Source: Enoplolaimus lenunculus
Taxonomy: Eukaryota > Nematoda > Enoplea > Enoplida > Thoracostomopsidae
Assembly (NCBI GenBank): GCA_030248215.1
Contig: JASANG010000327.1
Span: forward strand, 1 to 64,000
DNA length: 64,000 nt
Direction: 5' to 3'
This document shows, in pieces, positions 33,402 to 44,203 of this stretch. The first letter of the stretch is position 1, and each line of letters begins with the position of its first letter. Below the pieces are notes generated by a model, which had not been told where the DNA came from, searched no databases, and was given only the letters and a program-made list of their open reading frames with translations. A program made the position numbers and the translations under genes.

Positions 33402-33889
33402 TGGATGTTACGCTATGCTGGGCAGTAGTATACGGCGACACCAACGGCGAAATCAGGATGTCTTGATGGGGAATAATGTTGGTTCATGTGTAATGTAAAT
33501 TAAAAATAGGAAAACCTGGATTCATTTAAATTTAATGCGTTTAGTGTTTGAAAAAGAAAAACTAAGTTTCCGCTCAACGTTTAACAAGAAACTGTTTTCT
33601 GTGTCAAAATTTGAAAAATTAGCAGAAAGCATGTGAAATTGCTATGATTATGATTGATTGCATTTTGCGGCACAATTTCACAACCATTCAATCATAGCTA
33701 AGTAACAACATTAGTATTAAAGCGAAAACGTACGACAACCAGCGAAAACGTTATTGCTGAAATTTTTCGGCATTTTTTATTTTTAGAATTTTTGCACCGC
33801 CTTTGTGAGCTCCAAATCGGTTATTTGTTTCAGGGTAGAATCCTGATTTGGTTTAAACTCGTAGAGCTGTAAGCGTTTGCTATCAAGTG
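33402..33889. other. No gene recognised
   Basis: AT-rich spacer. A minus-strand frame at 33783-33995 partly overlaps MITE E and is not a gene. Confidence 0.45.
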
Positions 33890-34141
33890 TACTGTAAATT
33901 GCAATGAGTTGATTAATCAATTCAGCTCGCGAGTTGGTTATTTCTGAATTAATATCAGTAAACATTAACTCACTGTCAGTCGAGTTAATTCTCATTCTGA
34001 GCTGAACTGACTCTGGATGAGTTCATTAATTTACTCAGAATGAATTGAATCAACTAAAAATTGTGAGTTCTGATAGTCCTAACTCAGACTGAGCGATTCA
34101 ACTCATTTTGAATTAAAATAAACTCACTAAAATTTACAGAG
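33890..34141. mobile_element. MITE family E, copy 2
   Basis: Left TACTGTAAATTGCAATGAG and right CTCACTAAAATTTACAGAG. Interior AACTCAGACTGAG palindromes. Confidence 0.8.
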
Positions 34142-34820
34142 CGACAGTTCCTTGTCTAGGCAACATTTTACCCAACATTGCCTAAGCCAAAGCGTGAGGA
34201 TATTGTTATTAAGCAATCCGCATAATGCTAAGCCTAAGCCTAAAAGATAATGATGGTCAACAAATGTTAATGTTGCTTTTATTCTTTTATGCGCAAAACT
34301 GTTATTTCTTGACTAGACAGTAACAGTAGTATGTTAAAACCAAAATTCCTGTTAATTTTCGTAACGAACCGGTAGCAAGAACGAGTAAGAGACGCTCAGA
34401 CAAACCTGGGAAACTTAATTTTACACCAAATCTTTGCTCGACGATTGTGACATTCACAGAGTTTTCAAGAAGGATAGGCTGGCTGCGAATCTGAACCGAA
34501 CGACAAAACTCATTTGGACAGTTTACAACTGTAAATACAACAAAATGCAATTTCAGTGAGACGTCACGTGATGCTTATTGGTGTTCAGAATACCGCCATC
34601 AACCAATGATTATTTCCTATTCCGTCTACCTCAGGCATTTTAATTAAACCTTGATGGAGGCTTCAACTGCGTGCTGGAATGTGGTTAGACGATTGCTATT
34701 AACGTTTAGATTAAAGCTGAATACGGTTTTTTTTTCAAAAATGCTATTAAGGTTCGAAGGTTGCGCGCACACAGTTTGCTTGTAGCTTACCTGATCAATT
34801 GAATGTCAAGCTCAACCATT
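34142..34820. other. No gene; TTAGGC scrap
   Basis: A GCTAAGCCTAAGCCTAAAAG scrap near 34226. The rest is unassigned. Confidence 0.45.
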
Positions 34821-35178
34821 ACATACTCTCTAAAAGATTAAACTTAAATTATAGCTTAATTAAGCTTGAATATTATTTTAGGTAAAACTCATATTGCTGG
34901 ACGGACTAACTAAACTAGAATTTAAAGTTTTTCTTAAACTAACATGTTTTTAACACGAATTTAAGTAAACTTAATTTTGGTTTAAGTAACAAATCCAGCT
35001 CAGAAATTATGTGTATCTGAGAGTTCACTAAGCTTAGCTTAAATAAAAATACGTAAGATTTTGAATTAGGTTAAGAGTAAACGAACCTGTTAGTTCAGTT
35101 AATCTAGAAACTTAGTTTAATACTGCTGGACTAGCTTAATCTTAAATCAAGTTAGCTTAAGCTTTTAGAGTGCATATA
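34821..35178 (+). mobile_element. MITE family F, copy 2
   Basis: Ends ACATACTCTCTAAAAG and GCTTTTAGAGTGCATAT. Colinear with copy 1 over its whole length. A family B copy begins 14 bp to its right. Confidence 0.85.
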
Positions 35179-35191
35179 GTTCAATTCAATA

Positions 35192-35382
35192 CAGTGGCGG
35201 ATCCAAAAATTTCTGACGACGGACTGGCGAAAATTATTAATCGCAATTTTTACAGTATGCTATTATACGTGCCAATTTTCTGCGTAGGGAAATTGTGATG
35301 TAGGGCCTCACAGTTTTATCACAAAACAGATTCTGACGAGGGACGTACGCACTCACCCGCCTTTCCTTTGGATCCACTAGTG
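35192..35382 (+). mobile_element. MITE family B, copy 3 (hAT-like)
   Basis: Ends CAGTGGCGGATCCAAAAAT and TTTGGATCCACTAGTG. Flanks ATTCAATA (35184-35191) and AGTCAATA (35383-35390) form an 8-bp duplication with one mismatch. Confidence 0.9.
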
Positions 35383-35422
35383 AGTCAATAAAACATTAAA
35401 CGTATTGCGTACAATTTGCACC

Positions 35423-35864
35423 TACTGTAGTGACCCGAATAAGACGGGGGACTGATATTTATTTGGCCTCTCTAGAGGGTACCCCCTTGTTATTCGGTTA
35501 CGGACTGTTATTTATTTTTAACTCACGCTCCGCCGCCCTTCGTTATATATATACGGTACTGCAATTATCTGTTGAATTAAACGTTTATTTGTCTTGTGTC
35601 AGTAGCTTGAGCGACAATGCAAGGTTATACTTAGGAATGTACTTTCAAAATTTAAGTACGCTTTAAAGTTTCGAACTTAAATTATTTGGTCCTGGAGTCA
35701 TTTATGCGCTACAATTGGGTTTAATTGACGTTTATAGACTCTAATTAGGGTTTAAGGACTCTATCCGCTTACGGACTCTTATTAGGAATACGGACTCCAA
35801 TGGATTCGGACTCAAAATGCGGACCCCCTCTTATTACCCCCCTCTTATTCGGATCAATACAGTA
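35423..35864 (-). mobile_element. MITE family C, copy 2
   Basis: Ends TACTGTAGTGACCCGAATA and TATTCGGATCAATACAGTA. Homologous along its whole length to 5502-5936 but inverted. Confidence 0.9.
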
Positions 35865-36187
35865 CAAAATTCGCGTAGTCAGGTGTAATGCAAAACCGTT
35901 ATTTAAGCCTAAACCTAAGCCTTAATATACCAACAAACCTATTGAAATGCATATTTAAGTCTTTTAACTGTCCAAACTACACGTTAGCTTTACTGAAAAC
36001 ATGATTTAGCAGTTATGGCAAGTTTCACCTATCTTCTGTAAAACGGCAAACTCAGCATTTTAAATGAAGAAACAAAATTGGCAAACAACGAGGTACACTG
36101 GCTCAAACAAAATTTAATACGAGAAAATTTATTTGTCAACAAAATGTACTTTATTTTATTCGTCAATGTTATTGTTTTGAAAGTTGC
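35865..36187. other. Spacer; candidate polyA signals for the GPCR
   Basis: AATAAA lies on the minus strand at 36160-36155 and 36155-36150, about 300 bp past the GPCR stop. A CCTAAACCTAAGCC scrap lies near 35905. Confidence 0.4.
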
Positions 36188-36228
36188 GGCCAATGTATAG
36201 AACAGGACTGGAACAGTAGTATAAACAG
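36188..36228 (+). mobile_element. MITE family G, left-end fragment
   Basis: GGCCAATGTATAGAACAGG, then GAACAGTAGTATAAACAG, cut off by a family H piece. Confidence 0.7.
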
Positions 36229-36279
36229 ACGTTTAGCGCGCGGCGACGTCCGGCACAGTAAACAATAGCGCAATCCTTA
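36229..36279. mobile_element. MITE family H fragment
   Basis: GGCGACGTCCGG and the end ATAGCGCAATCC. It directly abuts the G fragment, as in the nested case at 22.2 kb. Confidence 0.55.
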
Positions 36280-36464
36280 GTCAAACACTGTTCGCACCAC
36301 GGTTTTGCCTGGCAATTGTAATTAATTTTGTCCATCGACATATTTCCTATACGCTTCTACGAGAATCAATTAAATAGAATACAATTAAGTCACAGTTTTT
36401 ATCAAAAGATTTCTAAGTTCCACCAGGTTGAGTCAAACATTTGTGGATATTAACCCGGCCTCGT

Positions 36465-38477
36465 CTAGCACTTGCGATCACCAATGTCATCGGTAGAGCC
36501 TCGTCGGGTCGATTCTGACCCTCCGAAAAAACACCAATGCGACCGTTGTTTAACACACCGTGACCCCCCACCACCGGACCCTGAAGCACCTCGGGAGCAG
36601 AATTTTTGGAACGGTTTGACAAGTTCAGCGCGTATCATTGGATTGAATATGATATATATTGTAGGACTCGTCGCGTTGTTCAAGAAAAACAACCCAGTCA
36701 TCATAAAGTAGACCCATATTGACGTTGTTGTTGCTGTATTTGTTGCTGTTGTCGCTGTTTTTGTTGCGTTTCCACCGTTAAAATCCACTGAATCCAGCCG
36801 CGAACTGCTCTCAATCCCGGTTTCAGAATGATTCAAGCTCCAAGCGGCCGTAACGTTGGAATGTATCCTTTCAACTGCAGTCACCGCAGCAGCTTGACTT
36901 TCAAGCAGCCGAAACGTCGCTTGCCAAGTGAGAAAAGTCGCACAGAAAATGATGGAAACAGCGAAAAATTGAATAAACAGTCGCATTTCACGAGCGTTTA
37001 CCGCAGATGCAGAATGCCCTCCAGCAGTGGATCGCGATCCTCCATTGGTAGATACGGTATGCTTTGATAGCTTTGATTTCAACGTCAGTAAGCTATTTTT
37101 TTGCGATGGTAAGTCGACACTAACGAGTTCACTGCTGTTATCTGCACCGATTGATTTCGATCTCGTTCGCTCTGGAGACGGTTGTATGCTTAGCAACGTA
37201 TGGCAGTCCCCAGAGTGTGGATGAGCTGTTGAGTAAGTTCGATGAACACTGCATTGGACGTTTGAGTTTGGGTAACTCGCGGTTGAATTTGCGTCCGACA
37301 ATCGGAGCTGGGATACCGGGCTTAATACGACCGTAGGACTGTTGCTGCCCATCATTTGATTGCAGCAGTTTGACATCACGGTTTTCTGAGGGATTTCTTC
37401 GATTTTACCTCGGTCTGCAAGGTCATACTGGTACGATTCCATACGAATAGCGTCTGGCGTACAAGCACCGCTTAGATTTGACGCCAACAGACGCTTACAA
37501 CCTTGCTCGGCGCCGTCCAAACGGTTTGCCGTGCCGCCCAAGCCTCCGTCAGGATTCTGAACGTAATGCTGTGGATTAACACTGATCATGTGCCGAAGTT
37601 CGAGATTTTTTCGTCGAAAATGAGGTCGTCGATCAAACAAAATTGATGTGATAAGAGCGTGTTTTCGCGGTACGTTTTCCTGCGAATGCCTGCGGCAGCC
37701 AGGCTTGACAGCCGCATTACCGTCATCGCCGTTACCATGGAAACTGCGACGCGTCGAGATAGCTAGCCGACTTTGGCGGACTCGAGCCAAAATTGCAGCG
37801 TAGCAGAAAAACATAATCAAAACAACGCAACAATTTAGTGCCATATCGACGTTTCCGTAGTGACCCGCTGAGCTTGCTTCGCTTAGAAAATGGGTTAACC
37901 AGCACCGATGATTCCATACGGTTAGACAGCATTGGGTCGCGGCTGGAGCGGCAACCGTTAGCCCCCCAACGTATAAACCTGCTAAAATCGCGCCCATATT
38001 TCTCGACGAAAATGTTTCACGATACGCCATAGGGTATACAATCGACACAAATCGATTCACTGCCATCGCGCCTAAGCTCAGGACTCCGGTATACCAGAAA
38101 ATGTTGTATCCAAAAATCGCAAGGGCATTCCGGTAAGAATCAACCGTAACATAGCTGTCATGCCAGATTACAGCTGGCAACAAATGACCTAGAGATATAC
38201 AGATCATGACAGTATCGCAACACGCAACATGTGCGATAAGCCAGTACGATGTTGACGTTCGGAGTTGCGCGCAACGGGCGATTGCAAGCAAAATTGCTAT
38301 ATTTGCAATTAATCCATAGACTAGCAACAGACCCCATATGGTGACTGCGAGTCCGTCTTCGTACGGCGTGGACGGTGTGCAGAGCTGATCCGCTCCTGAG
38401 TTGTCTTCAACGATCGCCAAACTATGATTTGCGCTTGAAGACGGACCGACAGAGGATTGCTGGGCGGAGGCGTTCAT
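36465..38477 (-). CDS. Rhodopsin-like (class A) GPCR, divergent, single exon
   Basis: The protein is 670 aa and uninterrupted. Seven membrane segments fit: TM1 ~43-67 (Asn59), TM2 ~78-102 (Asp88), TM3 ~118-140, TM4 ~162-182, TM5 ~210-232, TM6 ~500-522 and TM7 ~586-611. The N-terminus has Asn-X-Ser sites (Asn2, Asn17). The DRY motif is NRF (141-143), followed by SIVYPMAYRETF. TM7 has SPTIY (604-608) instead of NPxxY. TM6 lacks CWxP and the usual cysteine at the top of TM3 is absent. Loop 3 inside the cell is very long (~265 aa, basic and Ser-rich) and the third outer loop is also long (~60 aa, with NVT, NHS and NAT sites). NRF and the following P..Y..F recall nematode Srx-type and related orphan receptors. 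The ligand is unknown. Basic RR/RK clusters and Ser runs in loop 3 suggest regulation by phosphorylation, an inference only. The start is the first Met, with a plausible extracellular N-terminus. Confidence 0.9.
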   Translation of the reverse strand: MNASAQQSSVGPSSSANHSLAIVEDNSGADQLCTPSTPYEDGLAVTIWGLLLVYGLIANIAILLAIARCAQLRTSTSYWLIAHVACCDTVMICISLGHLLPAVIWHDSYVTVDSYRNALAIFGYNIFWYTGVLSLGAMAVNRFVSIVYPMAYRETFSSRNMGAILAGLYVGGLTVAAPAATQCCLTVWNHRCWLTHFLSEASSAGHYGNVDMALNCCVVLIMFFCYAAILARVRQSRLAISTRRSFHGNGDDGNAAVKPGCRRHSQENVPRKHALITSILFDRRPHFRRKNLELRHMISVNPQHYVQNPDGGLGGTANRLDGAEQGCKRLLASNLSGACTPDAIRMESYQYDLADRGKIEEIPQKTVMSNCCNQMMGSNSPTVVLSPVSQLRLSDANSTASYPNSNVQCSVHRTYSTAHPHSGDCHTLLSIQPSPERTRSKSIGADNSSELVSVDLPSQKNSLLTLKSKLSKHTVSTNGGSRSTAGGHSASAVNAREMRLFIQFFAVSIIFCATFLTWQATFRLLESQAAAVTAVERIHSNVTAAWSLNHSETGIESSSRLDSVDFNGGNATKTATTATNTATTTSIWVYFMMTGLFFLNNATSPTIYIIFNPMIRAELVKPFQKFCSRGASGSGGGGSRCVKQRSHWCFFGGSESTRRGSTDDIGDRKC

Positions 38478-38912
38478 TTGACTTCTTTGGTAAAGAGATT
38501 CTTAATATACGGTATCTAAGCGATTTGTTGTTGATAGATTAAATTTAATATTGCTATTTTTTCTTGATAAATTGCTGAAAATTTCATATTTCTGATTGTA
38601 TTAAAAAGGCTGCGTAGCTTACGGAAACTTTCATCCGAATGAGATATTTTTTATTTACTCAAGTAAAGAATAATTTTTCAAAATCCATTGAATCGTATTG
38701 GATAATCAAATTTTGCAATGTCAAAGTAATATTTCAAATAAACGTTGGTTTCACAATAAAAATGATGCCGCCCTGCTCACCAATTAATGTTTGTACTTAA
38801 ACAATTATGGAAACGTTTGATGTGAACAAAAAACTGTGCCACTGTGAGGTCTTCGTTGCGGGCATCTTGGCCCCCATTGGCCGGAAATTGGGTCGACTGT
38901 GTCATAAGAATT
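38478..38912. other. 5' flank of the GPCR gene
   Basis: AT-rich. No certain TATA box or upstream exon was recognised. Confidence 0.4.
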
Positions 38913-39096
38913 GGCCAATGTACACAACATGGCAGTTACAGTAGCATAAACATATGACCTAATGGAGGCCGAAGCGTAAAGAATGAGCTTATACCTAAGA
39001 CAGCCTAATCCTAAGCATAAAAATTAGTCTAAAGCTTAAGCTACTCTAATAGTAGTCCCGCAGAAAAACGTTGCGCGCGTGATATTTACATGGGTC
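38913..39096 (+). mobile_element. MITE family G, copy 9
   Basis: Ends GGCCAATGTACACAAC and GATATTTACATGGGTC. The core has CCTAAGACAGCCTAATCC and a TTAAGCTACTC block. Confidence 0.85.
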
Positions 39097-39313
39097 ATAT
39101 AATTTTAGGTTAGGTCACTGTTCTTGCTTGCTCGACTAACTACGTTCCATCTGTAGTGCTATCTCCGATTGCGGGCCTGACGGAAAAATCTCAATTATTT
39201 CAATTTCTTCGTAGTTTTAAAGTTAGAAGGCATAGTCTCAGACTTTTACTTGGTACTAAACTTTTGCTTTAACAAAAATTTGAGGATACTAACTTGGATA
39301 CGGATGTGATCAT

Positions 39314-39323
39314 TCTCTCTCTT

Positions 39324-39374
<51 letters not shown>
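39314..39374. repeat. (CT)n microsatellite
   Basis: An almost pure CT run with TTT interruptions. Confidence 0.95.
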
Positions 39375-39375
<1 letters not shown>

Positions 39376-39800
39376 AGTTTATTTAATAAACGGCATCGTT
39401 TTAAAAGTGAAAAGTAAATTCGTGGACAATGACAAGCTAAACAGCATAGAATAGCTCATTATTTCAATTACTCGTGCGTTAAACGTAAGCTGACTCGAAA
39501 GCGATTGATGGTTGTTTGATTCGCTCTGTTGCCTAAACTGAATATTGTCGATTTGGAGCAAACAATTTAACTCAATGTCGCTGCTCTATTGAATAATTTT
39601 TCTATTACAAAAATGACAAAATTATGTGCTAATCACTTAGCATGTAACAATTACGACGCCCTTGATCGCTGTGTTACCAATTTTTTCGCTTAAAATTAAG
39701 AACAAACACAGAAATCAGGGACAATGCTATTTAATAAAAGTTATCATATATCTTGTTCAGAGTACAACCGGATATTAAAAGTTATCGTATATCTTGTTCA

Positions 39801-40175
39801 CAGTACAAGCGGAAGTCTGCATGGCAGAAAATTGACCTCCGGCCTGGCTCCGGTAGAATTTTTTCTGCAGGGTCCGGCAATTTCGGTAGTTAGATTTTGC
39901 GCAGCATTACAAAATTTATCTGTTTGGCGCGTTTTGTGTTAACAATTTGTACCATTTTGAGGAACGAATTGTCGTAATTTCGTAAAAAAAATAAATCATA
40001 AAACCAAGCAATTTAACAACGCGTTCATACAAATATTTGGTAAATTTTACAAATTAAACATCATTTTAACTACCTAATTTCGCTTCACTTCCGGATCGAC
40101 ATCCGGCTTCTTTCCCGGCAAGTTCTGTTGACTTTCAACTCTGGCTCCGGTATGTATAACTTCCGGTTGCATCCT
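39801..40175. mobile_element. MITE family Q, copy 1 (~375 bp)
   Basis: Ends CAGTACAAGCGGAAGTC and ACTTCCGGTTGCATCCTG. Two CCGGCTCCGG-type blocks flank an AT-rich middle containing TTTTAACTACCTAATTTCGC. Confidence 0.75.
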
Positions 40176-40552
40176 GGTGACTATAGATGAACCAGTTGTT
40201 GAATTTTTTTACGCAAAACTTTTTCCGGTTAACTAATAACTGAGGTTTCCGAAAAAACTCAAATCTTGATTAGTCTGCGTTTAACTTAAGATCAATATCA
40301 CTCAAAATTGCAACATCCGCCTGAGCGTTGAAAAATTGGTTAATCCCTTGAAAATATGTACACGAAACTCTGAAAGGCCTTCTTGCCACTTGTTCTCATT
40401 GAATATTTTATATAAAAAGTTGAAAGAAAAAGGTTTTCTTTACGACGCGTTTTTCCATCAATATTTAAACGTAAACAAAATACATGAGTTTGAAGTCTGT
40501 TGAATGCCGTTAGTTCATTTTCCATGCGTCATATAACACAGACACAAGTGTA

Positions 40553-41121
40553 TAGCACAACGAAAGGTCTGCCTCAGGACCCGGTTTCAACGAAACACTC
40601 GATGTCCAACTCCGGCTCCGGTAGAATTTTCTTCTGACGGTTCCGAAGCCTTTTTGGTAATAGGATTTTAAGGATTTTACAAAAGTTTTGCGTCTCAGAC
40701 TGTCTTTTTTAGCATTTGGGCAATTTTGTAAACTTGCACAGCTATTTTAGTATAAAGGAAGCTTATGCACGATTTTATGACTATACTTTAGAAATTGTTC
40801 AAAATTGCAAAGCCAACATTATTTTTATGACCTAATTTTGCTTCACCTCCGGCTCCAGTTCCGGTTCAGGCAATATTTTTGACTTCTGCACTGCAAAAAA
40901 TGGTGAGTCAAATTGACTGTCTCTGAAATAGGCGTTTCCGGACTACACAAACTGAGTCAAAATTCGACTCCGCCAGATTCAAATTCGACTCAATGTATCG
41001 CTTAGTGAGTCGAATTTGACTGACTTTGTGTAGTCCGGAAAAGCCTATTTCGGAGAGCATTAATTTGACTCACCATTTTTTGCAGTGTGGCTTCAGGGTT
41101 TTGCCTCCAGTTGCACCCTAG
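40553..41121. mobile_element. MITE family Q, copy 2, interrupted by D
   Basis: Left AGCACAACGAAAGGTCTGCC and right CCTCCAGTTGCACCCTAG. The middle is homologous to copy 1 (TTTTTATGACCTAATTTTGC). The hairpin MITE D at 40889-41087 splits the right CCGG block. Confidence 0.7.
40889..41087. mobile_element. Hairpin MITE family D, copy 2
   Basis: Ends CACTGCAAAAAATGGTGAG and CTCACCATTTTTTGCAGTG, flanked by TG on both sides. The host sequence GACTTCTG / TGGCTTCAGG identifies the target as a Q element. Confidence 0.9.
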
Positions 41122-42775
41122 TATATGGGCACAATACAATTCAGCCCCACGGCATGGGCTCCAAAAAATTACCGTCGCGAATTTAAATTGTTTTTCCGAC
41201 AGAGCAAGACACGTTAAAGTGCATACACTTATGGATAAAGCAAGTTTCTCAAGAGCCAAAATCTTGAGTGGTTAAGTGTTTAGGCATAACTGGTCAAAAT
41301 CATATAAGAAGTATTACACGGAGTACGTATATTTATTGCGGCAACTGCGTATTTCGCCGTTCACAACAGCTTTCGATGGCCTTCCATAAATTTTACCAGG
41401 GTTGCAGACAGTAAGTGGATGCATAGTTTACAACCTACACAGTCTACTCTTCAATAAGCTGTCAAGTGTATGAGTTATTATATATACACTATTGCACCTG
41501 TTTTGTAACGAATCGTCCACGTTATAAGTACCTATGTCTACGTAGATGTAAAAAAATTGTCCAGTCTCTTTAGTTCGACTGGGGTACAAAACAGCGCTGT
41601 AAACTTGAAATTAGATGCAATGCAGAGAGTGTGTTTGATCAGCATGCCCTGTCCTGAGTTTGTAAAAATGATGATGACACAGTAATCACACTGTTTTTAG
41701 ACCAGTTAGAACAGGATTCGAGGCAAAATATAAAGATAGATATATGTTCAACACATATTTAGACATGACGATTCAATCAATATTCGGCAGTCGTTATCCT
41801 CAACTTACCACTATGTTTTTGTTATCCTGACCTTAATATGATACAATGTAAATGTTTAATTTTTTTGTACTTTGATATGTGTTCATGTTAGAAATACATG
41901 TCATAAGATTGGGTTATCGCATTCTCGGATATCAACCAGGTTGTAATCGGATATGCGTTTCCGGTTAAAATCGGTGTCCGTTTCCGTTTCCGTTCTAGAA
42001 ATAACGGAAATTACTTTATTTTTACGTTTAAAATTAATTACAAAACACGTATATGTCTCGCATTTTTTGCTACAGATATGCTGCAATTGTTAAAAATTAA
42101 TTAAAAACTACAAAATACATCCAAAATCTGAAAAATTTCGTTGCATCCGCCATTTTTTCACTGAAATCTTTGAATGTGTTGTCAGAAAAACAGTTTTGAA
42201 ACTTTTTTACTTCAATACCCGTTTTCTGTTTCCGTTTCCGTTCTTTTGACCACTATCCGTTTCCGTTATTTTAACTATCCGTTAACACCCTAATTTCAAC
42301 TATTTGCCAGTTGAACCAGCATAGACCGGTAAAGCATTATTTACCGTATTATATTATTAAGACAATTCAGCCTGTGAATCTACGTACCCGATAATAATTC
42401 CTGTAGTTGCAGGCGACATTGTCACTTAGCGCAGCTCAAAATAAGCTGAAATACCATGAATGGTTAAGCTTTGAGAACCATTACAGTTCCTTATATGAGT
42501 CAAAAAACACATAAAATACCATTTTTTTCAAACTTGATGGTGTATATAACTTGATGGTGTATATATAATTACTTTCAAATTATGAACGAAGTTGTATAGC
42601 CATAACAGGTGGCAACCACAGCAGCAACAGTATCATGCGATGGATATAAGTAAAGGCAGTTATAGCTATAACCAAAAGGCCGATCATGTGGAGCCATGAC
42701 AATGATATTTGCAAAACGGGGGGTATTGCCGTACTTTTCTCGATACCTCAGCAATTTTTTATATAAACAAACATA
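41122..42775. other. No gene; CCGTTT hexamer patch
   Basis: GTTTCCG/TCCGTTTCCGTTTCC patches at ~41955-41995 and ~42225-42285. Otherwise unassigned AT-rich sequence. Confidence 0.45.
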
Positions 42776-42994
42776 CACTACAAAAAATATTGAGTCCAAT
42801 TGACTCTCTCCGAAACATGCTTTTCGGGACTACACAACTGAGTCAAATTCGACTCCGCCAGAGTCTAATTCGACTCACTGGGCGAATCGGGTGAGTCGAA
42901 TTTGACACTGGCGGAGTCGAATTTGAGTCAGTGTGTGTAGTCCTGAAAAGCTTATTTCGGCGAGAGTCAATTTGACTCACCATTTTTTGTAGTG
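42776..42994. mobile_element. Hairpin MITE family D, copy 3
   Basis: Ends CACTACAAAAAATATTGAG and CTCACCATTTTTTGTAGTG, flanked by TA. A compensating change keeps the terminal bases paired: CACTAC pairs with GTAGTG. Confidence 0.95.
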
Positions 42995-43240
42995 TATACT
43001 CAGTGCGTTACAGAACTGTAAAGGTCGCAAATTTGGCAGATCATTAGGTTTAAACGAATAAACAAAACCTAATGAAATATTTAATTTGTTTCACACTATT
43101 CATCAAGAAATTGATTGGTAAATAGTGATATTAAGGATCAGTACGAACGATCAAAACAAAGTTGTAAGCCTATATCTGTTTATCAAAACACCAAAGATGC
43201 TGTTCGCCAGCGGCCCAAGCAGCATTCCAAATCCACTGCT

Positions 43241-43660
43241 TCCGGAGATAAGGTGATAGTGGCTATTAAACGTTTTAATATGCCGGATCGGTTACCGACC
43301 TTTCACGCTATGAACGACGTTCTGGTGCGCGTACAGTAGACAATATTGGAACAGTTATGGCGGCCTACCAGCGAAGTCCGATTAGGTCTGTTCAACGACG
43401 CTCCATCGAAGTAGGTATCACTGCCATCGGAGCCTATCGAATTATTAAGTGGTTAGGATTAAAGCATTTTTGTCGAACACTGGTGCACTAATTGAACGAA
43501 TATCATTACCAGCGTTATGAGGCCGAGTATTATGAAAATATTTTCAAACTGAATCGCTACTGCGAATCACAACAACTGTGTTTACTCGACTGAGAAGAAT
43601 CTTATGCAAATCCATATTGGTATTTTTTAAAAAGAGCGCAAGACACTGCAGTAGAGCTAG
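43241..43660 (+). pseudogene. Tc1/mariner-type transposase remnant
   Basis: In the frame starting at 43318, the product RSGARTVDNIGTVMAAYQRS then PIRSVQRRSIEVGI matches the linker and second helix-turn-helix region of Tc1/mariner transposases (family pattern RSGRPRT..NI..V.....RSPR.S.R). LNEYHYQRYEAEYYENI follows, a typical stretch before the catalytic domain. In-frame stops occur at 43489-43491 and 43591-43593. The upstream open frame ending at 43339 is in a different phase, so there is a frameshift too. No DDE catalytic residues were identified and the element ends were not found. It is an old, inactive DNA transposon and might be the relative of TA-target family C, but nothing links them directly. 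Confidence 0.6.
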
Positions 43661-43986
43661 AATGAAAATAAGAGCTATACGCAGTTGACAATATTACAGG
43701 TTCAGTGAACATTTTGTTTGGTCAACACAATACAGCAAAATCTAAAATAATTAGAATTTAGACGAATTATAAATTTCAAACTATATGTAGTGTTTATCAA
43801 AACAAACCTACACGCCTGTATCAATTTGCAGTATTCGGAATTGGGCCGGTAATCAGTCGGGGAAAGGGAATATGGGGCTCAGCCGCCGGTGGAAGAACTT
43901 TGACCTTCCCAGAAAATGTTCAACCTTGCTTGTCGAAGTCATCGGAAACCCTTGTATGCCTTTTCTGAAAAATGTTTAGCCCCACT

Positions 43987-44169
43987 CAGTGGCGGATCCA
44001 GGATCTGAAAATGGGGGGGGGGCAAAATTTCACAGATAATAAACTTATTTTTGACCCATACTGTAGTGACCGAAATAAAAGGGGGTCCCCATTTTGAGTC
44101 CCAATATAATTTTTGTCGAGATGCTGTTGGGGGCCACGGCCGGGATGGCCCCCCGTGGATCCGCCATTG
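43987..44169 (+). mobile_element. MITE family B, copy 4, nested (hAT-like)
   Basis: Ends CAGTGGCGGATCCAGG and GTGGATCCGCCATTG. The perfect 8-bp target duplication GCCCCACT (43979-43986, 44170-44177) is taken from the family A host. Confidence 0.95.
44059..44106 (+). mobile_element. MITE family C end inside B
   Basis: TACTGTAGTGACCGAAATAA, then GGGGGTCCCCATTTTGAGTC, matching the end of the C copies. It is a short remnant lying within the nested B element. Confidence 0.8.
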
Positions 44170-44203
44170 GCCCCACTATCAAGGTGATCTGCCTACTGGC
44201 CTG

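Larger units (their letters stand above)
43843..44203 (+). mobile_element. MITE family A, copy 12, interrupted by B
   Basis: Left end GGGCCGGTAATCAG and right GTGATCTGCCTACTGGCC. The core TTCAACCTTGCTTGTCGAAG is present. A family B element is inserted at 43987-44169. Confidence 0.9.

Noticed and set aside
36156-36341. Cys-rich minus frame (KPWCEQCLTKDC)
   Set aside because: Runs through G and H transposon fragments; chance frame.
36472-38032. Plus-strand frames opposite the GPCR
   Set aside because: Shadow frames of the minus-strand GPCR, with no domain of their own.
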